Origin: an uncultured Microbacterium sp.
GTDB lineage: Bacteria; Actinomycetota; Actinomycetes; Actinomycetales; Microbacteriaceae
DNA: 64,000 nt
Reading direction: 5' to 3'
NCBI GenBank assembly: GCA_913774845.1
Contig: CAJYJO010000013.1
Location: 186,001 to 250,000 of the forward strand
Position numbers and translations under genes: made by a program. This document shows, piece after piece, positions 25,182 through 34,321 of the stretch (positions are counted from its first letter, which is position 1; each line of letters begins with the position of its first letter). Under the pieces are notes generated by a model. It saw nothing but the letters and a program-made list of their open reading frames with translations. It did not search any database and was not told the origin of the DNA.

Positions 25182-26225
25182 ATGACACGCCGTTCCCGCG
25201 AAGGGCGTCAGCGGACGATCATCCTCGGCAGCGCCCTCCTGCTGTCGGTGTGCTGTGCTGCGATCGTCGGATGGTCGGTGGGGCGGATCGCCCTTCCCGC
25301 CGAACTGGAGCGTCCTGTCGCCATCGAGCGTTCCGGCGTCAGCGTGGAGGAGTTCTCCGATCGGAGGACGGTCGACCTGAGCATCACCCTCGAGCCCAGC
25401 GCGAAGGTGACCTCCCCGTCCGGCGGGCTGCTCACCTCGAGCTCCTGCTCGCCGGATGCCGTCATCGAGCACGGCGGTTCGACGTTCGCCATCGACGGCA
25501 CCCCGCTCGTCGACCTGGCAACGGCGCATCCCTTGTGGCGCACTCTCGAGGTCGGTGCGAAGGGCACCGATGTTCGCGAACTCCAGGAGTCGTTCGCGCT
25601 CCTCGGTTTCGAGGGGGCGATCGACGGGGTGATGGGTCCTCGCACGATCGCTTTCTTCAACGGCCTGCGACGTGCGGCGGTACCCGATGCGCCCCTTGTC
25701 GACGCGATCGCGCCGTCCAGCGTGGTGTGGCTGCCGAGCGACGCCGTTACGGGCGGGACGTGCCTCTCGCACGTGGGCGCCGTGCTCCAACCGGGCGATG
25801 CTCTGGTCGAGCTGCCTCCTCGAATATCCGCGCTCCGACTGGGCACCATGCCGCGGACGCTCCCCGCCCGGCCGCGGGTCGTATCCGTCGACGGCGTCCC
25901 GGCTGGCATCGATGAGCAGGGGAACGTGGATCGACAGACGTGGGCGGCTCTCACATCGACGCCTTCCTTCCGGGCGTTCGTGGCGGACCCGAAGTCGGTG
26001 GCCTTCAAGGGAGAGGTGCAGTTGGTCGACCCGATCGAGACCGTCCGAGTACCCCCGTCGGCGATCGTCGGAGCAAGTGGCGATCGAGGATGCGTCTGGG
26101 ACGGCGACGTCGCCTACTCAGGCGACATCGTCAGCAGCCAGTTGGGGTACACCTTGATGACGTTCGACGACGACCTGCCCTCCGAGGTCGAGATCGCACC
26201 GGGCGCGGGGCGGACATGTCCCTGA
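25182..26225 (+). CDS. Peptidoglycan-binding, HlyD-like membrane protein
   Basis: A 347-residue protein with one N-terminal transmembrane helix (residues 13-33) and an exported body. Residues 124-165 (EVGAKGTDVRELQ...GVMGPRT) form a peptidoglycan-binding type 1 domain. The remainder resembles the periplasmic-adaptor/HlyD_D23-type proteins that accompany ABC exporters in actinobacteria. AGAAGGA precedes the ATG. It could link the transporter to the cell wall during peptide export or immunity. Confidence 0.78.
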   Translation: MTRRSREGRQRTIILGSALLLSVCCAAIVGWSVGRIALPAELERPVAIERSGVSVEEFSDRRTVDLSITLEPSAKVTSPSGGLLTSSSCSPDAVIEHGGSTFAIDGTPLVDLATAHPLWRTLEVGAKGTDVRELQESFALLGFEGAIDGVMGPRTIAFFNGLRRAAVPDAPLVDAIAPSSVVWLPSDAVTGGTCLSHVGAVLQPGDALVELPPRISALRLGTMPRTLPARPRVVSVDGVPAGIDEQGNVDRQTWAALTSTPSFRAFVADPKSVAFKGEVQLVDPIETVRVPPSAIVGASGDRGCVWDGDVAYSGDIVSSQLGYTLMTFDDDLPSEVEIAPGAGRTCP

Positions 26226-26821
26226 TCCTCGATGACGTCGGGCACGAGTACGAGTCGGGCCGGCGACTCTTCGCGGGGATCGACCTGACGCTGATCCCGG
26301 GACGCAGCTACGCGGTCGTGGGTCCGTCTGGGGCGGGGAAGAGCACCCTGCTGGGCGTGATGGCGGGCGATATCCAGCCCGCCCACGGGTGCGTCCGACG
26401 TCCAGACTCGTCGTCAGCCAACTGGGTGTTCCAGAACCCGCACGGGGTGGCGGGCAGGACCGCGCTCGATCATGTCGCCCTGCCGTTCCTGGCTCGAGGT
26501 CACGAACGGCCCGCAGCGGAGGAGGGGGCGATGAGTCTCCTCGAGGAGTTCGGTCTGGAGGCGGTCGCCGACGAAGCGTTCCGGTACTTGTCCGGCGGCG
26601 AGGCCCAGCGACTGATGCTCGCGCGTGCGATCGCCGCGGCACCCGACCTGTTGTTCGTCGACGAGCCCACGGCCCAGCTCGATCTGCGAACCGCGCACAC
26701 GGTCAATGAATCTCTTCGGAAGATGGCCGGTCGGGGGTGCATCGTGGTCATCGCGACCCATGATGCCGGGACGCGGGATTCCTGCACCGACATCGTCGAT
26801 CTGGCCGCCTTCCAGCCGTGA
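26216..26821 (+). CDS. ABC transporter ATP-binding protein of the bacteriocin-like cassette
   Basis: A 201-residue ABC ATPase. Walker A GPSGAGKST at residues 36-44, signature LSGGEAQR near 127-134, Walker B LLFVDEPT, and a switch His in ATHDAG are all present. It is of the LolD/MacB-like class that pairs with FtsX-type permeases. The ATG overlaps the preceding gene by ten bases and the permease gene overlaps its stop by four. Confidence 0.9.
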   Translation: MSLILDDVGHEYESGRRLFAGIDLTLIPGRSYAVVGPSGAGKSTLLGVMAGDIQPAHGCVRRPDSSSANWVFQNPHGVAGRTALDHVALPFLARGHERPAAEEGAMSLLEEFGLEAVADEAFRYLSGGEAQRLMLARAIAAAPDLLFVDEPTAQLDLRTAHTVNESLRKMAGRGCIVVIATHDAGTRDSCTDIVDLAAFQP

Positions 26822-27909
26822 ACGACGTCGGATCCTCGATCTCCGCGCGGTCGTTGCGTTCCGAAGCGAGGCGCAACCTCGAATCGGGAACCACGCGGGC
26901 ACTCCTTCTCGGCATGGTGTGGTGCGTTCTGCTCTCCGGTCTGCTGGTGTGGAACGTCGCGGTGACGGCCGATCTTCTCCAGTCGGCGAGGGGGTATCAG
27001 GACGCGGGGGCATCGGTGACCGTCGTCGATGCCGCGGGGCGCATCGACGGGCAGCAGTGCGCCAGCCTGGCAGCGCTCCCAAATGTGCGCGGTGCGGGCG
27101 CGCTCCGCGCTGATCCGGCTCCTCTTACTCCCGCCGTCACCCCGGGCGTCGAACTGCCGACTTTCGAAGCGACCCCCGGCCTCATCGGCATCCTGCTCCC
27201 CGACGCGCGCGAGCGGAACGGGATCTTCCTGTCCGATGCCGCGGCTGACGCCCTCGGTGCGGGCAGGACGCCGCTGGCGCTGGGGGACCGCTCCGTCGAC
27301 GTCGCCGGCACGTTCCCCTACCCGGAAGACGGCCGTCGTCCCCTGTTGGGATACTCCGTCCTCCAGACCGTGCCCGATGCCGGAACCTTCGACCAGTGCT
27401 GGGTCAACGTGTGGCCGGAGTCGCCGCGCGTCGAGTCCATCGCCGCCTCGGCTGTGGTCGTCGGCGAGGACACGGGGCAGGGGCCTCCCACCGTGGGTCA
27501 GTTGAACTCCTCGCTCGGACGCACCTTTGACGGGGAGGCGTCGTATCGGAACCGGGCGACGGCGTTCCTGCCGGGCGCGCTCGTCCTCGTCGGCGTCTCG
27601 CTGGGGTTCCTGGCCGTGCGCGTGCGAAGACTCGAACTCGCCGCAGCGCGGTTGATCGGCATCCGACCGTCCGATCAGGGCGTCATGCTCCTGGTGGAGA
27701 CGGGAGCGTGGATTGTGGCGGCCTCGATCATCTCCCTCGTTGTCACCCTTGCGGTGTCGGTAGCGATGACGGGCGGGGTTCTTCCCTCGGCTCTCGAGTT
27801 CTCCGTCGTCGCGCTGCTGGCGGGCGGAACCGGCGTCGTCTGCGGGGTGCTCGAAGGAATCGCGTCGATCAGCTCTCGTCGAGCGCTTCAATACTTCCGG
27901 GACAGGTGA
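26818..27909 (+). CDS. FtsX-like permease of the bacteriocin-like cassette
   Basis: A 363-residue membrane protein: one helix near residues 28-50, a roughly 190-residue extracytoplasmic domain with a cysteine pair, and three helices at about 245-350. This is the MacB/FtsX four-helix layout. With the ATPase it should form a mechanotransmission-type complex acting on the peptide or on the envelope. The GTG start is coupled to the ATPase stop. The stop lies 48 bases before the 3' end of tRNA-Lys. Confidence 0.8.
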   Translation: MNDVGSSISARSLRSEARRNLESGTTRALLLGMVWCVLLSGLLVWNVAVTADLLQSARGYQDAGASVTVVDAAGRIDGQQCASLAALPNVRGAGALRADPAPLTPAVTPGVELPTFEATPGLIGILLPDARERNGIFLSDAAADALGAGRTPLALGDRSVDVAGTFPYPEDGRRPLLGYSVLQTVPDAGTFDQCWVNVWPESPRVESIAASAVVVGEDTGQGPPTVGQLNSSLGRTFDGEASYRNRATAFLPGALVLVGVSLGFLAVRVRRLELAAARLIGIRPSDQGVMLLVETGAWIVAASIISLVVTLAVSVAMTGGVLPSALEFSVVALLAGGTGVVCGVLEGIASISSRRALQYFRDR

Positions 27910-27957
27910 CGCTTCGTTTCGCTGCGCGTGGAGTCAGCGTGCAAGAACTCGGGAGGG

Positions 27958-28030
27958 TGGGCCCCGTGGGGCTCGAACCCACGACCCGCGGATTAAAAGT
28001 CCGATGCTCTACCGACTGAGCTAGAGGCCC
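27958..28030 (-). tRNA. tRNA-Lys (anticodon TTT)
   Basis: A 73-base cloverleaf on the minus strand. The acceptor stem pairs GGGCCTC with GGGGCCC (one T-G pair), discriminator A. The anticodon loop CTTTTAA gives TTT (lysine AAA/AAG). The T-arm is GTGGG-TTCGAGC-CCCAC. Its 3' end faces the bacteriocin-like cassette, the usual orientation for an integration site. Confidence 0.95.
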
Positions 28031-28090
28031 GTGACCACCAGCCTACCGGGCCGCGCGGAGCGGTTCGTGCAGGTGGCGGCAGAAAGGAGC

Positions 28091-28125
28091 GAGCGCCGGA
28101 CCCCCTCGCCTGGGGTCCGGCGCTC
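28091..28125 (-). terminator. Strong hairpin downstream of the fasciclin gene
   Basis: A perfect 14-bp stem (28091-28104 with 28112-28125) with a seven-base loop, about 60 bases after the minus-strand stop codon at 28185. No T-run follows, as is common in this GC-rich group. Confidence 0.7.
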
Positions 28126-28184
28126 GCCGTCATGGTCGGTCGATCATCGACCGATCGGTTGCGTGGAGTTCACGCACCGAGGAC

Positions 28185-28856
28185 TTACATCGGGGGCATC
28201 AGCACCGTGTCGATGAGGTACACGGTCGCGTTGGCGGTCTGGACGCCACCGCAGATGACCTTCGAGGAGCCGTTGACGGTGATCGAGTCGCCCGAGCCGG
28301 CGACCGTGACATCCTGGCCCTCGACCGTGGTGTGGGTGCCGTCGATCTTGTCCGGAGCGATCTGGCCGGGGACCACGTGGTACGTGAGGATCTTGGTCAG
28401 CAGGTCGCTGTCGGTCTTGAGCGTGTCGATGGTGCCCGAGTCGATCTTGGCGAACGCGTCGTCGACCGGAGCGAAGACGGTGAACTCGCCGCCGTTGAGA
28501 GTGTCGACGAGGTTCACGTTGGGGTTGAGCTGGCCGCTGACCGCTGCGGTGAGCGTGGTGAGCAGCGGGTTGTTCGAGGCGGCGACGGCGACCGGGTCAG
28601 CGGCCATGCCCTCGACCGAGCCAGCGCCCGAGGGGACGGCGGCGGCGTAGTCCGAGCAGCCGGGGCCCACGAGGTTGGCGGCGGGGTTCATGGTGCTGGA
28701 CGAGGCCGACATCGACGGCGACGCGGCCATCGAGGGGGCGGTGGTCTCCTCGGTCGAACCGCCGGCGGTCGAACCACCCGAACATGCGGTGAGAGCGAAG
28801 GCCGAACCCAGGACGAGGGCGAGACCGGCGACGACAGGCTTCTTGTTGGTGAGCAT
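28185..28856 (-). CDS. Fasciclin-domain lipoprotein (MPT83/MPT70-like)
   Basis: A 223-residue exported protein. The signal ends in LTACSGG (lipobox Cys 25), followed by a Ser/Thr/Met-rich linker and one FAS1 domain (about residues 75-223, with [21 protein letters not shown] and LTYHVVPGQ). FAS1 proteins mediate adhesion to surfaces or matrix. GGAGGA precedes the ATG. In mycobacteria the MPT70/MPT83 proteins are controlled by SigK/RskA, and here sigK-rskA lies divergently upstream, so the same control is likely. Confidence 0.9.
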   Translation of the reverse strand: MLTNKKPVVAGLALVLGSAFALTACSGGSTAGGSTEETTAPSMAASPSMSASSSTMNPAANLVGPGCSDYAAAVPSGAGSVEGMAADPVAVAASNNPLLTTLTAAVSGQLNPNVNLVDTLNGGEFTVFAPVDDAFAKIDSGTIDTLKTDSDLLTKILTYHVVPGQIAPDKIDGTHTTVEGQDVTVAGSGDSITVNGSSKVICGGVQTANATVYLIDTVLMPPM

Positions 28857-29044
28857 GACATTCCTCCGAAATCGTTCGGATCGCGGCTGCGACCCGTCAG
28901 GGACACCCCGGTGCGAGGGGCGGTTCGCCGTGGAGCGGCTTACACAGGGTCTTCGGGACCCCCTCGGGATCGGATTGCGAAATGTTGCTGATCAGGGGCT
29001 CGGATGGCATCCGGTCAAAGAAAAAGACCAGATCAAGACGGTGT

Positions 29045-29064
29045 AAATATTCCTGCGAATATTT
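29045..29064. promoter_or_regulatory. Perfect AT-rich inverted repeat
   Basis: AAATATTC-CTGC-GAATATTT, a perfect 8-bp dyad, stands out in a GC-rich genome. It lies about 135 bases upstream of sigK and 190 upstream of the fasciclin gene. It looks like an operator for a dimeric regulator; none is encoded next to it. Confidence 0.6.
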
Positions 29065-29131
29065 TTCGATCCGCTCGTGCGCCACGGCTGCGAGTGATCG
29101 GCGGGGTCGGAGATAACGGTTTGCTTGCGCT

Positions 29132-29173
29132 CTCCGCCTTCCTCGCGCGCGCACGCGAGGAAGGCAGGCGGAG
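29132..29173 (+). promoter_or_regulatory. Leader hairpin that would mask the sigK ribosome binding site
   Basis: GCCTTCCTCGCG (29136-29147) pairs perfectly with CGCGAGGAAGGC (29154-29165). CTCC (29132-29135) extends the stem by pairing with GGAG (29170-29173), which belongs to the Shine-Dalgarno GGAGG of sigK. The structure thus could shut translation until it is opened. Confidence 0.6.
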
Positions 29174-29180
29174 GTAGGGA

Positions 29181-29783
29181 ATGATGGATGTCATGGTGAT
29201 CGACGGCTTCGACCTCCCCGACGACGGGGCGGAGAACGTGGATCACGTGGGCGCCCTGCTCCAGCGCGTCGCCGGCGGTGACCGCGCCGCGTTCGCCGAG
29301 CTCTACGACACGCTGTCCGCGCGGGCGTTCGGACTGATCCTGCGCGTCCTCGTCGACCGCTCCCAGAGTGAAGAGGTCCTCCAGGAGGTCTTTCTCGAGA
29401 TCTGGCAATCCGCTGAGCGCTTCACTCCGAACAGAGGTCAGGGAAGATCGTGGGTTCTCACGATCGCGCACCGACGAGCGGTGGACCGCGTGCGGTCGTC
29501 GCAGTCGAGCGTGGATCGGGATGTGCGTGCGGGATTCCGCGATATGGACGTCGCCTATGACGACGTCTCCGAAAAAGTAGAGCTCAAGATGGAAGGGCGG
29601 CGTGTCGTCGATGCACTGGCGACGCTTCCCGACGCCCAGAAGGAAGCGCTTACGCTGGCCTATTTCGGTGGGTACAGCCAAAGTGAGATCGCTACCCTCG
29701 TCGGGGCGCCGCTCGGTACGGTCAAGACCAGGATGCGCGACGGACTGTCGCGACTGAGGATGGAAATGGGGGTGGACAAGTGA
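29181..29783 (+). CDS. sigK: ECF sigma factor SigK
   Basis: A 200-residue ECF sigma factor. Region 2 covers about residues 40-100 (FAELYDTLSARAFGL, SEEVLQEVFLEIW) and region 4 about 140-195 with the helix-turn-helix YSQSEIATLVGAPLG. The group fits SigK because the next gene is a RskA-type anti-sigma factor and a fasciclin lipoprotein, the classic target, is divergent. GGAGG lies six bases before the ATG but within a predicted hairpin. Confidence 0.9.
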   Translation: MMDVMVIDGFDLPDDGAENVDHVGALLQRVAGGDRAAFAELYDTLSARAFGLILRVLVDRSQSEEVLQEVFLEIWQSAERFTPNRGQGRSWVLTIAHRRAVDRVRSSQSSVDRDVRAGFRDMDVAYDDVSEKVELKMEGRRVVDALATLPDAQKEALTLAYFGGYSQSEIATLVGAPLGTVKTRMRDGLSRLRMEMGVDK

Positions 29784-30580
29784 ACGAGAGGGATTTCGCC
29801 GACCTCGCCGTCGGACATGCGCTCAACGCGCTATCCGAGGCAGATGAACGCGCGTACCAGGAGGCTCTGGCGGGTTATCCGCATTGGGACCACCACGTGC
29901 GGGATGCCGCGGACACCGCCTCGGCGATCAGCGCCTCCGTCGACCCCGTCGAACCGCCCCCGTCGATCCGTGCGTCGCTGCTGGCGCGCATCGTCGACCT
30001 TCCCCAGGCCGACTCCGTAACAGCCGGCGGACGTGACGACGAGGACTATGCCGCCGCGGGCCCCGCTCCTTTCGAGCCGGCGCGCGAGGTCGTGCCGACT
30101 CGTGCGTCTGCGGCATCCGGATGGGGGGCGAAGCGCTGGTTCGCTCTCGCCGCCTCCTTCGCCGCGGTGCTCGTCCTCGGGTTCGGTGCGGTGACCGCCA
30201 GCCAGCTGTTCACGCCCCCGGCCGCCGTCGTGGCGCTGCAGGAGATCGAGAAGGCTCCCGACGCCCAGCAGGCCTCCGCGACGATGGCCGACGGCACTGT
30301 CGCGACCGCGCACTGGTCCCCCTCGACGGGACGCACCGTCATCGTCGCCGACGGGATGCCGGAGCTCGCCGACGGCACGACGTACGAGCTCTGGTTCGTC
30401 CGTGACCAGACGCCGATCGCGGCCGGCACGTTCAAGCCGGGTCCCGATGGGAACGCGACGGCGGAACTCGTCGGCGAGATGCATGTCGGCGACGTCATCG
30501 CCGTCACCGTCGAACCCGACGGCGGCTCGCCCGACGGTACGCCCAGCACTGCCCCGATCGTCGCCGTAGCCACCGCCTGA
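29780..30580 (+). CDS. rskA: Anti-sigma-K factor RskA
   Basis: A 266-residue single-pass membrane protein. The N-terminal anti-sigma region (residues 1-90; LAVGHALNALSEADE, YQEALAGYPHWD) faces the cytoplasm and should hold SigK inactive. One helix spans about residues 119-141, and the exported RskA C-terminal domain follows (TYELWFVRDQTPI). Regulated proteolysis would release SigK. The GTG start overlaps the sigK stop by four bases. Confidence 0.92.
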   Translation: MNERDFADLAVGHALNALSEADERAYQEALAGYPHWDHHVRDAADTASAISASVDPVEPPPSIRASLLARIVDLPQADSVTAGGRDDEDYAAAGPAPFEPAREVVPTRASAASGWGAKRWFALAASFAAVLVLGFGAVTASQLFTPPAAVVALQEIEKAPDAQQASATMADGTVATAHWSPSTGRTVIVADGMPELADGTTYELWFVRDQTPIAAGTFKPGPDGNATAELVGEMHVGDVIAVTVEPDGGSPDGTPSTAPIVAVATA

Positions 30581-30629
30581 GCCGGGGAGTGCGGCCCGTT
30601 CGTGCGGGCGCACGGCCTAGCCTGGAACG

Positions 30630-31268
30630 ATGAGCGATTCTTCTCGCGAGTTCCACAAGCCGGTCCGGCGTCCCGCCGAACTGTTCGACAGGTTGTTCTC
30701 GGCCGACGACCCGGCAGAGGTGTCGCGCGTCGCGCACAGCACCGCTCACGCGCTGCTCTCGCGTGTTCGTGCAGACCCGAGCGCCGGGGTCGTGGAGCGG
30801 CTCGTGGCGTTCACCGACGATCACGGCATCGACGACATCGCCGAGCTGTGGTCGCGTTCACCCGCTCGATCCCTGCCGGGCTCGCTGTGGCGTCTCTACC
30901 TGTTGCAGTTGATGATCCACGACGACTCGGCCACGGCCGCCCTGCTGTACGAGCGCGGCCGTGTCGAGATGAGCACCGTCGATGCGATCGTCGCGGGCGC
31001 TCCCGCGCCCGCGGGACCCGAGGAGCTGGTGCAGCTGATCGACACGATCCTGCGCGGACTCTTCGAGGGAGATTTCGCCGTCGCGCTGGAACGCGCAGCG
31101 GCGTTCTGTCGCGTGCAGGCCGCCGGATCGACGCACCTGGCCGACGACTACGAGAACACAGAGTCGGAGCGGGCGTCAGCGCTCACGACCCGCGCCCTGC
31201 GCCTGGCCACCTACGCCGACGACCTCTCGGCATCCGCGGCTCTGTGGCGTCGAGACGCGCTGACCTGA
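30630..31268 (+). CDS. Conserved hypothetical protein
   Basis: A 212-residue, mostly helical soluble protein with no signal or membrane segment. The N-terminal half repeats short helices (AELFDRLFSADDPAEVSRVAHSTA), suggesting an ARM/HEAT-like or TPR-like fold. I do not recognise a family. TAGCCT lies exactly six bases before the ATG, so its transcript is probably leaderless and separate from sigK-rskA. Confidence 0.7.
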   Translation: MSDSSREFHKPVRRPAELFDRLFSADDPAEVSRVAHSTAHALLSRVRADPSAGVVERLVAFTDDHGIDDIAELWSRSPARSLPGSLWRLYLLQLMIHDDSATAALLYERGRVEMSTVDAIVAGAPAPAGPEELVQLIDTILRGLFEGDFAVALERAAAFCRVQAAGSTHLADDYENTESERASALTTRALRLATYADDLSASAALWRRDALT

Positions 31269-31423
31269 CCCGCGTGAAGCGGAGAAGAAAAGTGCCGGAC
31301 CGCAGAACGCCTCTCGGCGCAAGGCCGCTCATAGCGGCAGAAGATGGAGCCCGGGGTTACTGCGGCCCGGCTGTAGAAGTGTAACAAGCGACTCCGCAGG
31401 ACATTCCCTCGGCCGACCCCGTT

Positions 31424-31442
31424 GACACGCCCCGGGCGTGTC
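31424..31442. promoter_or_regulatory. Perfect 9-bp dyad upstream of pabC
   Basis: GACACGCCC and GGGCGTGTC flank a single C. The left arm overlaps a TTGACA. The dyad lies 12 bases upstream of the TAGGCT -10 of pabC, so a protein bound here would touch the -35 region. The regulator is unknown. Confidence 0.5.
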
Positions 31443-31466
31443 GGCAACGCCGCGTAGGCTCGCTGC

Positions 31467-32351
31467 ATGGCTTGGCGTTTCGCTCTCGTGATCGACCCCG
31501 CGGCACCCGACGATCCGCACACCGACCTCGCCGCGTCGCTGCGCGTCATCGACCCGGCCGCGCCGGCCCTCGTGGTGGGCGAGCTCAGCGCGCAGCGCGG
31601 TGACGGCGTCTTCGAATCGCTCGGTGTCGTCGACGGGCACGTGCAGGGGGTCGAGCCTCATCTCGCGCGGCTCGCCCGCTCGGCCGAGCTGTGCGACCTG
31701 CCCGCGCCGCACCTGGCGCAGTGGCGGGCCGCGATCACCCGCGTCGCGGCCGAGGCCGGACCGGGGGAGTCCGTCATGAAGCTCCTGTACAGCCGCGGCG
31801 TCGAGGGCGGTGCCACGCCGACGGCGTGGGTCACCCTCGCAACCGCCCCCGACAACGTCCGTGCACGGCGAGACGGCGTGCGCATCGTGACGCTGGACCG
31901 CGGATACGCCCTCGACGTCCCCGCGCGGGCGCCGTGGCTCCTGCTCGGCGCGAAGACGCTGTCGTACGCGGTCAACATGGCCGCGATCCGCGAGGCGCAG
32001 CGCCGCGGTGCCGACGACGCCGTGTTCGTCTCGAGTGACGGTTTCGTCCTGGAGGCGCCCACGGCATCCGTCCTCCTGCGGTTCGGCGACCGTTTCGTCA
32101 CTCCGGCGCCGCACGCCGGCATCCTGCACGGGACGACCCAGCAGAGTGTGTTCGCGCACCTGGCGCGGCGCGGCTTCGAGACGGGCTATGAGACCGTACC
32201 GGTGGTCGACCTCGGTCGCGCGGATGCTGCCTGGCTGCTGTCGAGCGTGCGTCTGGCCGCGCCCGTGGCGGCGATCGACGGCGACGACCTGGCGATCGAT
32301 CACGCCCTGACGGACGACCTCAACGCGTATCTGCTGAGCCCGCGCGACTGA
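31467..32351 (+). CDS. pabC: Aminodeoxychorismate lyase (class IV aminotransferase family)
   Basis: A 294-residue PLP enzyme of fold type IV. The Schiff-base lysine is K163 in GAKTLSYAVN; GDGVFESL near residue 45 and FVLEAPTASVLL near 195 are family landmarks. The expected role is release of 4-aminobenzoate and pyruvate for folate synthesis; a branched-chain or D-amino acid aminotransferase cannot be fully excluded. TAGGCT (31455-31460) lies six bases before the ATG, fitting a leaderless mRNA. Confidence 0.85.
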   Translation: MAWRFALVIDPAAPDDPHTDLAASLRVIDPAAPALVVGELSAQRGDGVFESLGVVDGHVQGVEPHLARLARSAELCDLPAPHLAQWRAAITRVAAEAGPGESVMKLLYSRGVEGGATPTAWVTLATAPDNVRARRDGVRIVTLDRGYALDVPARAPWLLLGAKTLSYAVNMAAIREAQRRGADDAVFVSSDGFVLEAPTASVLLRFGDRFVTPAPHAGILHGTTQQSVFAHLARRGFETGYETVPVVDLGRADAAWLLSSVRLAAPVAAIDGDDLAIDHALTDDLNAYLLSPRD

Positions 32352-32401
32352 TCCGGGATGTCTCGCACGTTCGGACGGGGGGTCGCCGGCATCCGGGAAC
32401 G

Positions 32402-32431
32402 CCGAAGGCCCCGCCGGAGCGGGGCCTTCGG
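32402..32431. terminator. Bidirectional terminator between pabC and pstB
   Basis: A perfect 13-bp stem (32402-32414 with 32419-32431) with loop CGGA lies between the convergent stop codons of pabC and pstB, ten bases from the pstB stop. Confidence 0.85.
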
Positions 32432-32440
32432 GTGGGCGGC

Positions 32441-33220
<780 letters not shown>

Positions 33221-33238
33221 GAGAGTGCCTTTCTGGGC

Positions 33239-34321
33239 TCAGCGCGCCTTGGGCGCGAACACCGCCGCCACGATACGGGCGATCAGGTTGAAGATGACGA
33301 CGAGGACGACGAGCAGGAATGCGGCTCCCCAAGCCTGGGCCTGGGAGGCGTCGATGTCCTGACCCGGGAAGCTGTACGCGGTGTATGCCATGACGGGCAG
33401 GGTCTGCATCGGACCCTCGAACGGGTTGGCGTTGAAGTTGTCGGTGAAGCTCGCGGCGATGAAGATCGGCGCGGTCTCGCCCACGACGCGGGCCACCGCC
33501 AGCACGACACCGGTGATGATGCCCGAGGCGGCCGTCCGCAGCACGACCTTGAGGATCGTGGCCGAGCGGGGCACGCCCAGTGCCAGGGACGCCTCGCGCA
33601 GGTCGGCGGGGACCAGGCGCAGCATCTCCTCCGTGGAGCGGATGACGATGGGGATCATCAGCACGCACAGGGCGATGGATGCCGAGAACCCGCTGAACGC
33701 CTTCGGTCCGACGATGAGGCTGAACAGCGAGAACGCGAACAGACCGGCGACGATCGACGGGATACCCGTCATGACGTCGACGAGGAACGTGATCGCCCGG
33801 CGCAGCGGGTTGTTCGGCTGCGCGTACTCGACCAGGTAGACCGCGGCGAGGATGCCGATCGGCACCGAGATCAGCGCGGCGATGCCCGTGATGATGAGCG
33901 TTCCGGTGATCGCCTGCCACGCGCCGGCGGTCGCGACGACCTCGAGCGTGTTCGGGTCGAAGGCGGTACCGCCGACCTGCGTGATGAACTGCCAGTTGAC
34001 GACCTGGAGCCCCTTGGACACCACGGTCCACAGGGTCGAGATCAGCGGCGCGACCGCGAGCAGGAAGGCCAACGTGACCAGACCGCGGACGACGCGGTCG
34101 ACGGCCTTACGGCGGTTCTCGACGATCGACGAGCCCACTCCGATGGCGATCAGGTAGAGCACGGCGGTCAGGATCAGCCACACGGCGAGGTTGAAGTCGC
34201 CCATCAACAGCTGGACGCCGGCGACGACCACCGCGACCCCGGCGAGCAGCATCGGCTCGATGTAGCGGGGGAGCTGGCCGCTGGTCAGCGCGAGGGGCGC
34301 GGAGGGGGCGGTGACGGTCAT
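33239..34321 (-). CDS. pstA: Phosphate ABC transporter permease PstA
   Basis: A 360-residue permease. After two extra N-terminal helices (about residues 25-75) comes the standard six-helix module with the EAA-like loop REASLALGVPRSATILKVVLR. The ATG at 34321 overlaps the pstC stop codon (ATGA), so longer in-frame extensions are excluded. pstB follows after 18 bases. Confidence 0.95.
   Translation of the reverse strand: MTVTAPSAPLALTSGQLPRYIEPMLLAGVAVVVAGVQLLMGDFNLAVWLILTAVLYLIAIGVGSSIVENRRKAVDRVVRGLVTLAFLLAVAPLISTLWTVVSKGLQVVNWQFITQVGGTAFDPNTLEVVATAGAWQAITGTLIITGIAALISVPIGILAAVYLVEYAQPNNPLRRAITFLVDVMTGIPSIVAGLFAFSLFSLIVGPKAFSGFSASIALCVLMIPIVIRSTEEMLRLVPADLREASLALGVPRSATILKVVLRTAASGIITGVVLAVARVVGETAPIFIAASFTDNFNANPFEGPMQTLPVMAYTAYSFPGQDIDASQAQAWGAAFLLVVLVVIFNLIARIVAAVFAPKAR

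Larger units (their letters stand above)
28857..29180. other. Divergent regulatory region between the fasciclin gene and sigK
   Basis: This 324-base interval is less GC-rich in its middle than any other part of the window. It contains the perfect AT-rich dyad at 29045-29064 and the structured sigK leader. A CCATCC on the minus strand (29002-29007) matches the -35 reported for mycobacterial SigK, but I see no matching -10 at the expected distance, so the fasciclin promoter cannot be fixed. Confidence 0.5.

Noticed and set aside
23909..27958. Search for a second copy of the tRNA-Lys 3' end (attL) flanking the bacteriocin-like cassette
   Set aside because: No duplicate of the tRNA end was visible on the far side, and there is no integrase gene, so an integrative element cannot be claimed.
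29002..29007. CCATCC on the minus strand as SigK -35 for the fasciclin gene
   Set aside because: No CCGAAT-like -10 occurs 16-18 bases downstream, and the site is about 145 bases from the start codon.
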